From the IMG/VR virus record IMGVR_UViG_3300027782_002495, positions 1 to 48,129 of that record: a DNA stretch of 48,129 nt; one strand, 5' to 3'. The stretch is from a virus. Position numbers and translations under genes: made by a program. The notes below the pieces were generated by a model. That model searched no databases. It was given only the letters and a program-made list of their open reading frames with translations, and had not been told where the DNA came from. Shown piece by piece: positions 33,726-41,253 of this stretch (position 1 is its first letter; each line of letters begins with the position of its first letter).

Positions 33726-34414
33726 AAATTATATCATTAAGTGTTTGGGGCAATGATCCCAGATATATCGTTGGCGCAAATCGTCAATATGAATTAGCAA
33801 AGAAATATTATCCTGATTGGGAATTTAGAATTTATACAGATGATAAAAGTAAATTCTCCAATTTAACAGATGCTAACATTATAGAAGTAACAGACGGTTC
33901 ATATGGAATGTACTGGCGCTTTAGAGCAATGTTTGAAGATGAAAATAATATTGTAATCGTTCGTGATTCTGATAGCAGAATAACTGTCAGAGAACAAAGA
34001 GCAGTTAATGAATGGATTGCGTCTGATAAAAAGTTTCACACATTTAGAGATCATCAAGCGCATTTTGAATTTCCTATTATAGGATGTGCGTTTGGATACA
34101 AAGGTAAGTTTGGAACCCCTATATTAAATTTAATGAATTCTTATACAAAAGAACTTAATTACTATGTGGGTGATCAAATATTTTTAAGAGATGTTATTTG
34201 GCCATTAGTTACCAATGATGCGATGGTTCATTGTATGCATGATGGATGGTTCAAAGAAACTAGACAAAAATTAGTTAATCCTTACGACTTTTGTGGCAAT
34301 GGGTATGACGAAAACGATATGCCTATGTATCCACCGACACTTGCAGCATGTGCAGGGTTTGATCCTAAATCTACTCCAGTCAAATTTAAATTTAATTCAG
34401 GTCTTTTGTTATAA
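33719..34414 (+). CDS. Putative GT-A glycosyltransferase
   Basis: A 231-residue protein overlapping the RmlB-like gene by seven bases. IISLSVWGNDPRYIVGANRQYELAKKYYPDWEFRIYTDD (landmarks SVWGNDPRY and PDWEFRIYTDD) is the nucleotide-binding start of a GT-A fold. IVIVRDSDSRI carries the DxD metal motif, and FPIIGCAFGYKGKF and YVGDQIFLRDVIW form the acceptor side. Family number unknown to me. Confidence 0.65.
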   Translation: MVKIISLSVWGNDPRYIVGANRQYELAKKYYPDWEFRIYTDDKSKFSNLTDANIIEVTDGSYGMYWRFRAMFEDENNIVIVRDSDSRITVREQRAVNEWIASDKKFHTFRDHQAHFEFPIIGCAFGYKGKFGTPILNLMNSYTKELNYYVGDQIFLRDVIWPLVTNDAMVHCMHDGWFKETRQKLVNPYDFCGNGYDENDMPMYPPTLAACAGFDPKSTPVKFKFNSGLLL

Positions 34415-34422
34415 GGAATAAT

Positions 34423-35103
34423 ATGGGAATTGGCAATCAAGAGATGCAATTTTTAGCAAACTGTGCTCAACACGGCGCATTTGGCAAAACAATTACTGCA
34501 GGCAGACAAGGTCTTCATGTGCAAAAACACAATGTAGAACATTTTTTAAATATAAAAGATTTTACCCCTACAGAATATTGTGACGATATGTTGTTAGAAT
34601 ATTTTGGGGCAACAAAGGTTGACTCCATAGACTATTCTGATTATGAAGGTGCAAATATTATTCATGATATGAATCTACCATTAGACCCACCTGAAGAATA
34701 TGATACTGTTATTGATAGCGGAACACTAGAACACGTATTCAATATTAATGAAGCATTTAAAAACATAACTAAATTATGTAAAGTTGGCGGCCAAATACTT
34801 CATGCTCTTCCTGCAAATAATAATTGTGGACACGGGTTCTGGCAATTCTCTCCTGAGTTATTCTTTGCAATGTATTCTGAAAAGAATGGTTATAAAGACA
34901 CACAAGTATTTGTAGGAGACACTTCAGATCTTTCTTGGACATATGAATTAGATCCTCCAGGTCAAGGTGAACGGCATGATATACAACATCCAAATCCTGT
35001 TTATGTTATGGTAAGAACAGTATTAGCAAGAAAAGATTTTTCACATAAAGACATTCAACAATCTGATTATGATTATCAATGGAAAAAAGCAGCAAATGAG
35101 TAA
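34423..35103 (+). CDS. Class I SAM-dependent methyltransferase
   Basis: A 226-residue protein. The Rossmann core is partly visible: VDSIDYSDYEGANIIHDMN (acidic end of strand 2), EYDTVIDSGTLEHVFN (motif around strand 4, typical of Methyltransf_11/23 proteins) and KVGGQILHALPANN (strand 5). The usual glycine-rich motif I is not obvious in the first 60 residues, so the SAM site is divergent. It lies between two glycosyltransferase-like genes, so sugar O-methylation is a reasonable guess. Confidence 0.72.
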   Translation: MGIGNQEMQFLANCAQHGAFGKTITAGRQGLHVQKHNVEHFLNIKDFTPTEYCDDMLLEYFGATKVDSIDYSDYEGANIIHDMNLPLDPPEEYDTVIDSGTLEHVFNINEAFKNITKLCKVGGQILHALPANNNCGHGFWQFSPELFFAMYSEKNGYKDTQVFVGDTSDLSWTYELDPPGQGERHDIQHPNPVYVMVRTVLARKDFSHKDIQQSDYDYQWKKAANE

Positions 35104-35821
35104 GGTAACTGTTATCACAGCAACAACTGGTTCGAATTATTTAACAAAAAATATTTTATCGGTTCAAGCACAAACATATACTGACATACAACATTTGGTC
35201 GTTGTCGATGGCCAAGAGCATGTCGTTAAAGTTACGGAACAATTAAAACTTCTTAATCAGCCTAACATAGATTTATTGGTTCTTCCGTATCCAACAGGAA
35301 CGGAACAATATAATGGTCATCGAATATATGGCGCATCTACTTATTTGGCAAAGGGTGATTATATTTGTTTCTTAGATGAAGATAATTGGATCGATACTGA
35401 CCATGTTAAGAGCTTAATGAATACTATTAAAGATGGCGGCTGGGCATGTTCTCTTAGAAAGATTGTTGATGCAGACGGCAAGTTCATTTGTAACGATGAT
35501 TGTGAATCGTTAGGTAATTGGAGATCCGTACTTAATGATTATTTCGTGGATGTTAATTGTTTCTTTTTGCCAAAGCCATTGGCACTTGAACTATCACCCA
35601 TTTGGTATAGACGTGCAAGACATCCAGACGATCAACCTGAAGTTGATAGAGCATTGACAAGTACGCTAAAAGATAATAAAATAGACTGTAATGTAACTGG
35701 TATGTATACTGTTAATTACAGAGCAGGCAATAGAGCAGATTCGGTACAGGGCCAGTTTTTTAAACAAGGCAATGAAATAATGAAGCAACAATATAATGGA
35801 GATTTCCCGTGGAAAAAATAG
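35096..35821 (+). CDS. GT2-family glycosyltransferase
   Basis: A 241-residue protein from the ATG at 35096, which overlaps the methyltransferase stop; the frame is open slightly further up. VTVITATTGSNYLTKNILSVQAQTY (landmarks TATTGS and SVQAQTY) and HLVVVDGQ are the GT2 opening. KGDYICFLDEDNWI is the DxD motif. RRARHPDDQPEVDRAL lies where the catalytic-base region is expected. Last glycosyltransferase of the island; it overlaps the DUF3310 gene by 13 bases. Confidence 0.85.
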   Translation: MSKVTVITATTGSNYLTKNILSVQAQTYTDIQHLVVVDGQEHVVKVTEQLKLLNQPNIDLLVLPYPTGTEQYNGHRIYGASTYLAKGDYICFLDEDNWIDTDHVKSLMNTIKDGGWACSLRKIVDADGKFICNDDCESLGNWRSVLNDYFVDVNCFFLPKPLALELSPIWYRRARHPDDQPEVDRALTSTLKDNKIDCNVTGMYTVNYRAGNRADSVQGQFFKQGNEIMKQQYNGDFPWKK

Positions 35822-36129
35822 ATTACAAATATAATGAAGGTGAATTGATTAAAGAGTTTCAAGAATATATTGATTCAACTTATGGTCAACATTACTCAAT
35901 GAATAAATTTCAGGCAACTGAATTTATTGTTGATAACGGACATGGTGTAGGATTTACTGCAGGTAATGTAATGAAATACGTTCAGCGTTATGGAAAGAAG
36001 AATGGTCGTGACAGACAAGACCTATTAAAAGTACTACATTATGCGTTAATGCTGTTGTATGTGCATGATATTGAAACAGCTGTAAAAGATGAACCGGAAA
36101 CAATCCGTAAGATACAAAAAATAGTATAG
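35809..36129 (+). CDS. DUF3310-type protein
   Basis: A 106-residue protein. The core GFTAGNVMKYVQRYGKKNG, then DLLKVLHYALMLLY, is the hallmark of DUF3310, found in many phages, often near nucleotide metabolism or replication genes. An N-terminal YNEGELIKEFQEYIDSTYG is less typical. Function is unknown. It ends at the promoter of the sliding-clamp gene. Confidence 0.8.
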   Translation: MEKIDYKYNEGELIKEFQEYIDSTYGQHYSMNKFQATEFIVDNGHGVGFTAGNVMKYVQRYGKKNGRDRQDLLKVLHYALMLLYVHDIETAVKDEPETIRKIQKIV

Positions 36130-36155
36130 ACTTTTTTATGTATCGGTGTTATAAT
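36127..36155 (+). promoter_or_regulatory. Extended -10 promoter of the sliding clamp gene
   Basis: Weak -35 TAGACT, 17-bp spacer, then GGTGTTATAAT (36145-36155), identical to the 11-mers at 17478 and 19651. The extended -10 would compensate for the poor -35. The gp45 ATG is 42 bases downstream. Confidence 0.75.
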
Positions 36156-36196
36156 ATATTTTTACGTGAACAAAATTGCAATTTAGGAGATATATA

Positions 36197-36853
36197 ATGC
36201 AAATTAGTAATGAAACAATCCAAATTTTGAAGAACTTTGCTGCGGTAAACAGTAATATTCTTATTCGAAAAGGTAAGACACTGTCTACAATCAGCACAGC
36301 AAAGAACATCTTTGCTAAGGCCACAGTAGCAGAAGACTTCCCCGTTGAGGTTGCGGTGTATGATTTAAACTCTTTGTTGGCATTGTTGACATTGATGGAG
36401 AATCAAGATGTTGAGTTTGGCGAGAAGTCATTGACTATCTCTAAGAACAATGGTAAGTTTGAATACTTCTATTCTAACGCAAACGTAATTGTTGCGGCTC
36501 CTGACAAATCTATTGAGATTGATAATCACTTTCAATTCCAATTGTCCGCAGAAGATGTTAATATGATTATGAAGGCAGCTAACATTACAGCAGCTCCTAC
36601 GATTTCAGTAACAGCAAAAGACGGCACAGTTGTATTGACTATCGGTGATAAGAAAAACGATACTGCAAATACTTATAAGAAAACAATTGGTGCAAGTGAT
36701 GAAGCATTTGAATGCCATATGTCTGTAGACAATTTTAAAATTGTACCCGATGCTTATACAGTAACAGTATCTAAAAAGAAATTGTTCCACTTCCAACACG
36801 CTACAAAAGCAATTGAATACTTTATTGCAATGGAACCGGATTCGGTGGTATAA
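36197..36853 (+). CDS. 45: Sliding clamp gp45
   Basis: Trimeric DNA clamp that holds the polymerase and activates late transcription through gp33/gp55. A 218-residue protein (T4 228) starting at the ATG with AGGAG eight bases upstream. The opening MQISNETIQILKNFAAVNSNILIRKG (landmarks ETIQILKNFA and NSNILIRKG) and the late FHMQHATKAIEYFIAME-like C-terminus (here FQHATKAIEYFIAME) are typical of gp45. It heads the 45-44-62-regA block in T4 order, but an FkbM-type gene lies between it and gene 44. Confidence 0.95.
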   Translation: MQISNETIQILKNFAAVNSNILIRKGKTLSTISTAKNIFAKATVAEDFPVEVAVYDLNSLLALLTLMENQDVEFGEKSLTISKNNGKFEYFYSNANVIVAAPDKSIEIDNHFQFQLSAEDVNMIMKAANITAAPTISVTAKDGTVVLTIGDKKNDTANTYKKTIGASDEAFECHMSVDNFKIVPDAYTVTVSKKKLFHFQHATKAIEYFIAMEPDSVV

Positions 36854-36854
36854 A

Positions 36855-37526
36855 ATGTTTGGAAATTATAGCAACAACGTACATTCTCAAAATGGAGAAG
36901 ATGGAATTATTGAAGAAATTCTTCGTAGGTTAGATGTTAATTATGACACCTCTTGGTGTGTGGACATTGGTGCATGGGATGGTATACTGTATAGTAATAC
37001 ATATAATCTTGTACAAAAAGGTATGCATGCTGTGTTTGTGGAAGGTGCAAGTGAAAAAATTCCTGATCTAAATAAGACAGCTCAATTTTATAAAAAGATT
37101 ATTCCAATCGAAGCATTTGTATCGCATGATCCCACAAGTGAAAATTCTTTAGATAATATTTTGAAAAGAACACCTATTCCTACAGACTTTGAATGTATAT
37201 CTATTGATATTGATTCATTTGATCTAGATGTTTGGGATTCTTTAAAAGAATATTCACCGAAGATTGTTGTCATTGAAATCAATAGTTCAGTTGCACCTGG
37301 TATTATATGGAGACATGGTTCTCCTGAATCTCAATCTATAAATGGTAATACTGGCGGTAATACTTTTTCCGCAACAAACGAAGTTGCAAAAGAAAAAGGA
37401 TATACATTAGTGTGCCATACCGGGAATAACATTTATATAAGAAATGATCTAATTGAAAAAGCCGGCATCCCTTTGGATGTTGCAAATAATCCAGATTCGT
37501 TATTTAAACGAGACTGGGTGCGCTAA
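36855..37526 (+). CDS. FkbM-like methyltransferase
   Basis: A 223-residue protein from the ATG just after the gp45 stop, with GGTGG upstream. SQNGEDGIIEEILRRL, WCVDIGAWDGILYSNTYNL (SAM motif I), HAVFVEGA, EAFVSHD, ECISIDIDSFDLDVWDSL and PKIVVIEINSS match FkbM-type methyltransferases, which often methylate sugars or polyketides. It separates gp45 from gp44, breaking an otherwise conserved replication gene order. Its substrate may be a product of the sugar island 1 kb upstream, but this is context only. Confidence 0.75.
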   Translation: MFGNYSNNVHSQNGEDGIIEEILRRLDVNYDTSWCVDIGAWDGILYSNTYNLVQKGMHAVFVEGASEKIPDLNKTAQFYKKIIPIEAFVSHDPTSENSLDNILKRTPIPTDFECISIDIDSFDLDVWDSLKEYSPKIVVIEINSSVAPGIIWRHGSPESQSINGNTGGNTFSATNEVAKEKGYTLVCHTGNNIYIRNDLIEKAGIPLDVANNPDSLFKRDWVR

Positions 37527-37554
37527 TACGCAAATTTAATATTATGGAGTTATT

Positions 37555-38496
37555 ATGGATATTCGTGAACAAGAGTTTTTGTGGGTTGAGAAGTATCGCC
37601 CTCGCACATTAGCCGATTGTATTCTTCCTGCAGATCAAAAGAAGATCTTTCAGGAAATGCTCTCTAAAGGAGAGATTCAAAATATGCTATTGTGCGGTGG
37701 CGCAGGTATGGGCAAGACCACAATTGCCCGAGCATTATGTGAAGAACTACAAACAGATTATATCATCATTAACGGATCGGAAGAATCTGGTATTGATGTT
37801 CTTCGTACTAAGATTAAACAATTTGCTTCTACTGTATCATTCAGTGGCAAGCCAAAGGTCGTTATTCTAGACGAAGCTGATTATTTGAATCCCAATTCTA
37901 CTCAGCCGGCACTTCGTGCTTTTATGGAAGAGTTCTCATCCAATTGCAGATTCATTTTTACTTGTAACTTTAAGAATCGTATTATTCCTCCGCTTCATTC
38001 TAGAACTGCGGTAGTTGAATTTAAATTACCTAAATCAGAAAAGCCAAAGATTGCATCTGCATTCTTCAAGCGTGTTATTGAGATTCTCAAGCATGAGTCT
38101 GTAGACGCAGATGATAAAGTTATTGCCAAAGTAATCGAAAAACATTTCCCTGATTATCGTCGTATTCTAAATGAACTACAGCGTTATAGTTCTTCGGGCA
38201 GTATTGATGAAGGTATTCTTGTCAATATGGGTGAGATCAATATGCAAGAACTCACAGCTGCCCTTAAAGATAAAGATTGGAAGAAGATGCGTACGTGGGT
38301 TGTTAATAACATTGACAATGATCCACAGACATTGTTCCGTAAATTCTACGACACAATGAGTGATAGCGTAGTACAAGTTCCTCAACTTGTTTTGTTACTT
38401 GCAGACTATCAGTATAAATCAGCATTTTGTGCAGACCAAGAAATTAATCTTGTTGCCTGTTTAACAGAGATCATGGCCTCGGTAGAGTTTAAATGA
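37555..38496 (+). CDS. 44: Clamp loader large subunit gp44
   Basis: A 313-residue AAA+ ATPase (T4 319) that opens the gp45 ring with gp62. Seen: EKYRPRTLADCILP (N-terminal adaptor), GGAGMGKTT (48-56, Walker A), VVILDEADYL (Walker B), FTCNFKNRIIPPLHSR (sensor 1 and arginine finger). The C-terminal helical collar follows from ~230. Confidence 0.96.
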   Translation: MDIREQEFLWVEKYRPRTLADCILPADQKKIFQEMLSKGEIQNMLLCGGAGMGKTTIARALCEELQTDYIIINGSEESGIDVLRTKIKQFASTVSFSGKPKVVILDEADYLNPNSTQPALRAFMEEFSSNCRFIFTCNFKNRIIPPLHSRTAVVEFKLPKSEKPKIASAFFKRVIEILKHESVDADDKVIAKVIEKHFPDYRRILNELQRYSSSGSIDEGILVNMGEINMQELTAALKDKDWKKMRTWVVNNIDNDPQTLFRKFYDTMSDSVVQVPQLVLLLADYQYKSAFCADQEINLVACLTEIMASVEFK

Positions 38497-38780
38497 TTGA
38501 GTTATTAAAACCTACATTTGATTGGATTAAAGATGACTACACTACTAATCGCTTTCGTTTTTGCGTGGAGTTGCTTGCTTGGGGTATTAGTATTGGGTGT
38601 TCAATTACCATGGCTCTCACAGTCCCCAATCCGCCCTTACTTTCTCTTTACCCTATTTGGATCGTCGGCTGTGGTATGTATGCTTGGGCTGCTTTTACTA
38701 GGAAATCATTTGGGATGCTGGCTAACTACTTGCTATTGGTAACAATAGATTCAGTAGGGCTAATAAGGATGTTAACATGA
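38493..38780 (+). CDS. Small membrane protein between gp44 and gp62
   Basis: A 95-residue protein overlapping gp44 and gp62 by four bases each. Three hydrophobic segments can be seen: CVELLAWGISIGCSITMAL, LLSLYPIWIVGCGMYAWAAF and MLANYLLLVTIDSVGLI. Function unknown. Small membrane proteins in this spot occur in some T4-like phages, but I cannot name the family. Confidence 0.75.
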   Translation: MIELLKPTFDWIKDDYTTNRFRFCVELLAWGISIGCSITMALTVPNPPLLSLYPIWIVGCGMYAWAAFTRKSFGMLANYLLLVTIDSVGLIRMLT

Positions 38781-39217
38781 GTTTATTTGGAACGCCTGTT
38801 GAAAAACCTGCAGAAGTTCCCTATAAGGCTCCTGCAATTTCCCCCTTTGATTTCATTAATGCCATTCATTATACAAAAGATAACCTTATTGTAGATGATT
38901 GGTCTGAGAAACAATACAACCCGTTTATCATTAATAAAGGACTATCCTACGGACATGACACAGTAATCCCTGCAAATGAGATGAATTCCCGCCCGCATCT
39001 TGAGAAAAAGATGCAGTTTTCGTTTCTTATAAATACTATTAGGCCCCGTAAAAGATTCAACAAATGGATCAAAGCGGACAAACTTGAATCGATCGAAGTA
39101 ATTAAAGAATACTATGGATATAGCACAGAAAAAGCCCGCCAAGTACTCCCACTCTTTGATGATTCAAAATTAGATTATTTAAGAACAAAACTAATAAAAG
39201 GTGGTCGTAATGGCTGA
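38777..39217 (+). CDS. 62: Clamp loader small subunit gp62
   Basis: A 146-residue protein (T4 gp62 has 187; aquatic T4-like versions are shorter). SPFDFINAIHYTKDNLI and YNPFIINKGLSYG at the N-terminus match the gp62 opening (PFDFLN.I...K....YNPF..NR.LS). Position between gp44 and regA supports the call. Confidence 0.93.
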   Translation: MSLFGTPVEKPAEVPYKAPAISPFDFINAIHYTKDNLIVDDWSEKQYNPFIINKGLSYGHDTVIPANEMNSRPHLEKKMQFSFLINTIRPRKRFNKWIKADKLESIEVIKEYYGYSTEKARQVLPLFDDSKLDYLRTKLIKGGRNG

Positions 39218-39641
39218 AGATATTTTTCACATTGATTATCCGGGATATACTCCACTAGAAGTAACCCTCGTACAACCTGACGACTTTTTAAAAGTCAGAG
39301 AAACGCTTACACGTATAGGTGTGGCATCTAGAAAAGACAAAGTATTATATCAATCATGCCATATTCTACATAAACAAGGTAGATATTTTATTGTACACTT
39401 TAAAGAATTATTTGCGTTAGATGGCAAATCCGCTGATTTAACAGAGAACGATTTACAAAGACGTAACACAATTGCCAAGTTGCTAATAGATTGGGGATTG
39501 GTACAAGTTATTAGTCCAGAGAAATTTACTGATTTGGCGCCATTATCGCAGATCAAAGTAATCGCATTCAAAGATAAAAATGAATGGTCTCTACAAACAA
39601 AATATAATATTGGTAAGAAAAAACAACCTACAGAACAATAA
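39210..39641 (+). CDS. regA: Translational repressor RegA
   Basis: A 143-residue RNA-binding protein (T4 122) that blocks ribosome access to many early phage mRNAs. The ATG at 39210 overlaps the gp62 stop, and AAAGGTGG lies upstream. Blocks FLKVRETLTRIGVAS, YQSCHILHKQGRYFIVHFKELFALDG (landmarks LYQSCHILHKQG and HFKELFALDG) and RRNTIAKLLIDWGL match RegA closely. In T4, RegA is followed by gene 43; here a late promoter and a structured region follow. Confidence 0.95.
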   Translation: MAEDIFHIDYPGYTPLEVTLVQPDDFLKVRETLTRIGVASRKDKVLYQSCHILHKQGRYFIVHFKELFALDGKSADLTENDLQRRNTIAKLLIDWGLVQVISPEKFTDLAPLSQIKVIAFKDKNEWSLQTKYNIGKKKQPTEQ

Positions 39642-39645
39642 TCTG

Positions 39646-39653
39646 TATAAATA
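39646..39653 (+). promoter_or_regulatory. Late promoter upstream of the structured region
   Basis: Intergenic TATAAATA. The expected transcript start, a few bases after the element, falls at about 39658-39661, exactly where the structured GC-rich segment begins. Confidence 0.8.
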
Positions 39654-39657
39654 ATTA

Positions 39658-39815
39658 TATCCCCGGGATGGGAAACGCAGCAATCGGTGTGGGCTGTATA
39701 AACCAGAAGCCGAACTAATTTAAGTCCCACTACCTTGGGAACGTCTAAAGCTGGCACAACGTATGGTGCCCCTGTAGTCAGTAAGCAGGATTAACGCTAT
39801 GCCTTCGGGGTAGCA
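39658..39815 (+). ncRNA. Candidate structured RNA or long structured 5' leader
   Basis: About 160 bases without a convincing gene, clearly richer in G+C than the flanks. Possible stems are GGCT 39692-39695 with AGCC 39708-39711, TCCCA 39725-39729 with TGGGA 39736-39740, GGCAC 39753-39757 with GTGCC 39766-39770, and CCTG 39771-39774 with CAGG 39786-39789. A UUCG-capped hairpin joins GCTA 39796-39799 to TAGC 39811-39814. The first bases, CCCCG (39661-39665), can instead pair with CGGGG (39806-39810), closing the whole element and competing with the last hairpin. It then runs into a weakly structured A/T segment and the AGGAG of the next gene. A 16-codon ORF (39668-39718) lacks a ribosome site. 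I do not recognise a named RNA family. Confidence 0.45.
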
Positions 39816-39846
39816 AAATTATAAACTCGCTTAATAGGAGAACTAT

Positions 39847-40077
39847 ATGTTTTACGCAAACATGGCTATCGATTCAATTCAAGACGCCAAAATCAACTTC
39901 CTCAAACAAACAGTCAAGGAAGATTCCCTTCAAAAACCCCTAGTTGATTTTGTAGAAGCACAACGTGTTTTTACAAAGCAAGTTGCTAAGTCTGCCAACG
40001 ATGTAATGAACATTGCTTCAGAAACAGTTGCAAATACAATTAGTGGTATAACAAATAAAAAGGGAGAATCAAAATGA
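39847..40077 (+). CDS. Small helical protein upstream of Hsp20
   Basis: A 76-residue protein with AGGAG eight bases upstream; it overlaps hsp20 by four bases. Apart from the N-terminus it looks like amphipathic helices (KINFLKQTVKED, LVDFVEAQRVFTKQVAKSANDVMNIASETVANTI). The second helix resembles phasin-like proteins, but the match is weak. Cotranscription with a chaperone suggests a structural or stress-related role; function unknown. Confidence 0.75.
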   Translation: MFYANMAIDSIQDAKINFLKQTVKEDSLQKPLVDFVEAQRVFTKQVAKSANDVMNIASETVANTISGITNKKGESK

Positions 40078-40598
40078 CATTTGTTAAAGATGTATTTGGG
40101 CGTGATATGTTCAAAGACTTTGATAAATTATATGTAGGCTTTGACGATCAATTTAATAAGATGGCAAAGATTCATGATGATCTAACAAAGAGCATTCCAA
40201 ACTATCCACCTTACAACATTAAGAAAACTGGCGATAACACTTATGTTATTGAAATTGCAGTCGCTGGATTTGCAAGACAGGATATTGAAATTGAACTTGA
40301 TAATGGTAAGATGATTATTAAGGGCAACGTACACAATACAGAAGCAGAAGAAAGCTTCTTATTTAAAGGTATTGCTAACAGAGCATTTACCCGTACATTT
40401 GCACTTGAAGATCAAATTGAAGTTAAAGATGCTGAAATGTTTAATGGTATGCTTAAAGTATGTTTGGAAAGAATTATTCCAGAACATAAAAAACCCAAGA
40501 AAATTGAAGTTAAAGATGCCGATGCAAGCACAAAGCCTGCAAAGAAATCTAAGCCGCAATTTCTTACAGAAGATCCTGTAGAAGATCGGGTGCTATAA
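40074..40598 (+). CDS. hsp20: Small heat-shock protein, Hsp20/alpha-crystallin family
   Basis: A 174-residue ATP-independent holdase. The alpha-crystallin domain spans ~45-145: PPYNIKKTGDNTYVIEIAVAGFARQDIEIEL (landmarks YVIEIAVAGF and DIEIEL), GKMIIKGN, IANRAFTRTFAL and the GMLKVCLERIIPE strand carrying the usual G-x-L. This is close to IbpA (EIAVAGF, IA.R.F.R.F.L). A Lys-rich C-terminal tail follows. Hsp20 is widely conserved in aquatic T4-like phages, where a scaffold or capsid-assembly role has been suggested. Confidence 0.93.
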   Translation: MTFVKDVFGRDMFKDFDKLYVGFDDQFNKMAKIHDDLTKSIPNYPPYNIKKTGDNTYVIEIAVAGFARQDIEIELDNGKMIIKGNVHNTEAEESFLFKGIANRAFTRTFALEDQIEVKDAEMFNGMLKVCLERIIPEHKKPKKIEVKDADASTKPAKKSKPQFLTEDPVEDRVL

Positions 40599-40783
40599 TG
40601 AATAATGATCTAAAAGAATTTGAAGGAACTCATGTGCCTTCAATAAAAGACTTTTGGTCGTGGGTTGAAAAAGCCTTTACTCCATCGTATCAAAAAGAGA
40701 TTGATATGTATTTGGGAGATTCTGTAGATCATAAAGATCTAGAAGCCAGAATGCAGGTATTAGTGCGTAGAGGTTTAATATGA
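40598..40783 (+). CDS. Small DUF3563-like protein
   Basis: A 61-residue protein that starts at the hsp20 stop. FWSWVEKAF followed by KEIDMYLGDSVDHKDLEARMQVLVRRG resembles DUF3563 proteins of proteobacteria, which share the Y-L-x-x-S-x-D-x-x-D-L-E-x-R-M/I pattern. Function is unknown. The resemblance may point to a proteobacterial host source. Confidence 0.6.
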   Translation: MNNDLKEFEGTHVPSIKDFWSWVEKAFTPSYQKEIDMYLGDSVDHKDLEARMQVLVRRGLI

Positions 40784-40872
40784 AATTCATTAGAGCTTTT
40801 ATTAAAATCGTACATGAAGTACGACAACGATTGGCTACTCGCAGGAATAAATATCCTGGAACGGGTTCATAA
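40780..40872 (+). CDS. 30-residue basic protein
   Basis: ATG overlaps the previous stop (ATGA). The predicted peptide starts MKFIRAFIKIVHEVRQRLATRR and ends YPGTGS (landmarks FIRAFIKIV and RQRLATRR). It is an amphipathic, Lys/Arg-rich helix and has a UUCG hairpin just after its stop. Translational coupling and the following hairpin favour a real gene, but size makes this uncertain. Confidence 0.5.
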   Translation: MKFIRAFIKIVHEVRQRLATRRNKYPGTGS

Positions 40873-40876
40873 AAAC

Positions 40877-40896
40877 ACTAGGGCTTCGGCCCTAGT
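40877..40896 (+). terminator. UUCG-capped hairpin, likely terminator or mRNA 3' end
   Basis: Perfect 8-bp stem ACTAGGGC / GCCCTAGT with a TTCG tetraloop, typical of T4-like phage terminators and stability hairpins. The following sequence is TGTCC, not a T run, so termination may be partial. Confidence 0.6.
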
Positions 40897-40908
40897 TGTC
40901 CAATAGTA

Positions 40909-40936
40909 TTGATTATAAATAAAAATATGTTATAAT
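40909..40936 (+). promoter_or_regulatory. Overlapping late and sigma70-type promoter elements
   Basis: Late element TATAAATA lies at 40914-40921. A host-type promoter overlaps it: TTGATT (40909-40914), 16-bp spacer and TGTTATAAT (40928-40936, extended -10). The Sm-like gene starts at 40957. Dual early and late expression is suggested. Confidence 0.6.
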
Positions 40937-40956
40937 GTTATTGACATGGAGAAAAA

Positions 40957-41253
40957 ATGACTACTAAAATTTTAAAATTAATTTCGGGCGAAGAACTAAT
41001 TGCTGATGTTGTAATAGGTAAAGAAGAAATTACAGTACAAAAACCCTTTCATTTATCAATGGCTCGGGATCCAAAAAATCCAGAGGGAGATCTGCAATTG
41101 GCATTGTTCCCCTACTCACCATATGTGATAAAGCATACATTGCACATTAATAAAAATAAAATTATATGGATGGAAGATGCGCACGATTCAATGATTAAAG
41201 ATTATGCTCGTGCAATAGCTTCATTACAAATTACAGACGTTGCTACAAAATAA
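40957..41253 (+). CDS. Sm-like (LSM-fold) phage protein
   Basis: A 98-residue protein opening KILKLISGEELIADVVIGKEEITVQKP (landmarks KLISGEELIADV and ITVQKP). This is the small phage Sm-like pattern: a G-E-E turn, then a strand ending in V.KP. It is followed by LQLALFPYSPYV. The protein at 4629-5045 shares the layout (KLLKLNTGDDIVCK...FVQDP...LSPWM). GGAG precedes the ATG. RNA-binding or oligomeric-ring function is a family-level inference only. Confidence 0.6.
   Translation: MTTKILKLISGEELIADVVIGKEEITVQKPFHLSMARDPKNPEGDLQLALFPYSPYVIKHTLHINKNKIIWMEDAHDSMIKDYARAIASLQITDVATK

Noticed and set aside
39350-39757. Minus-strand open frame of 135 codons across regA and the structured region
   Set aside because: It lies opposite regA, has no ribosome site and no recognisable protein features.
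39661-39815. Group I intron or other known ribozyme in the structured region
   Set aside because: No P7 pairing or conserved core, no hammerhead core and no interrupted gene around it, so only a generic structured RNA is proposed.
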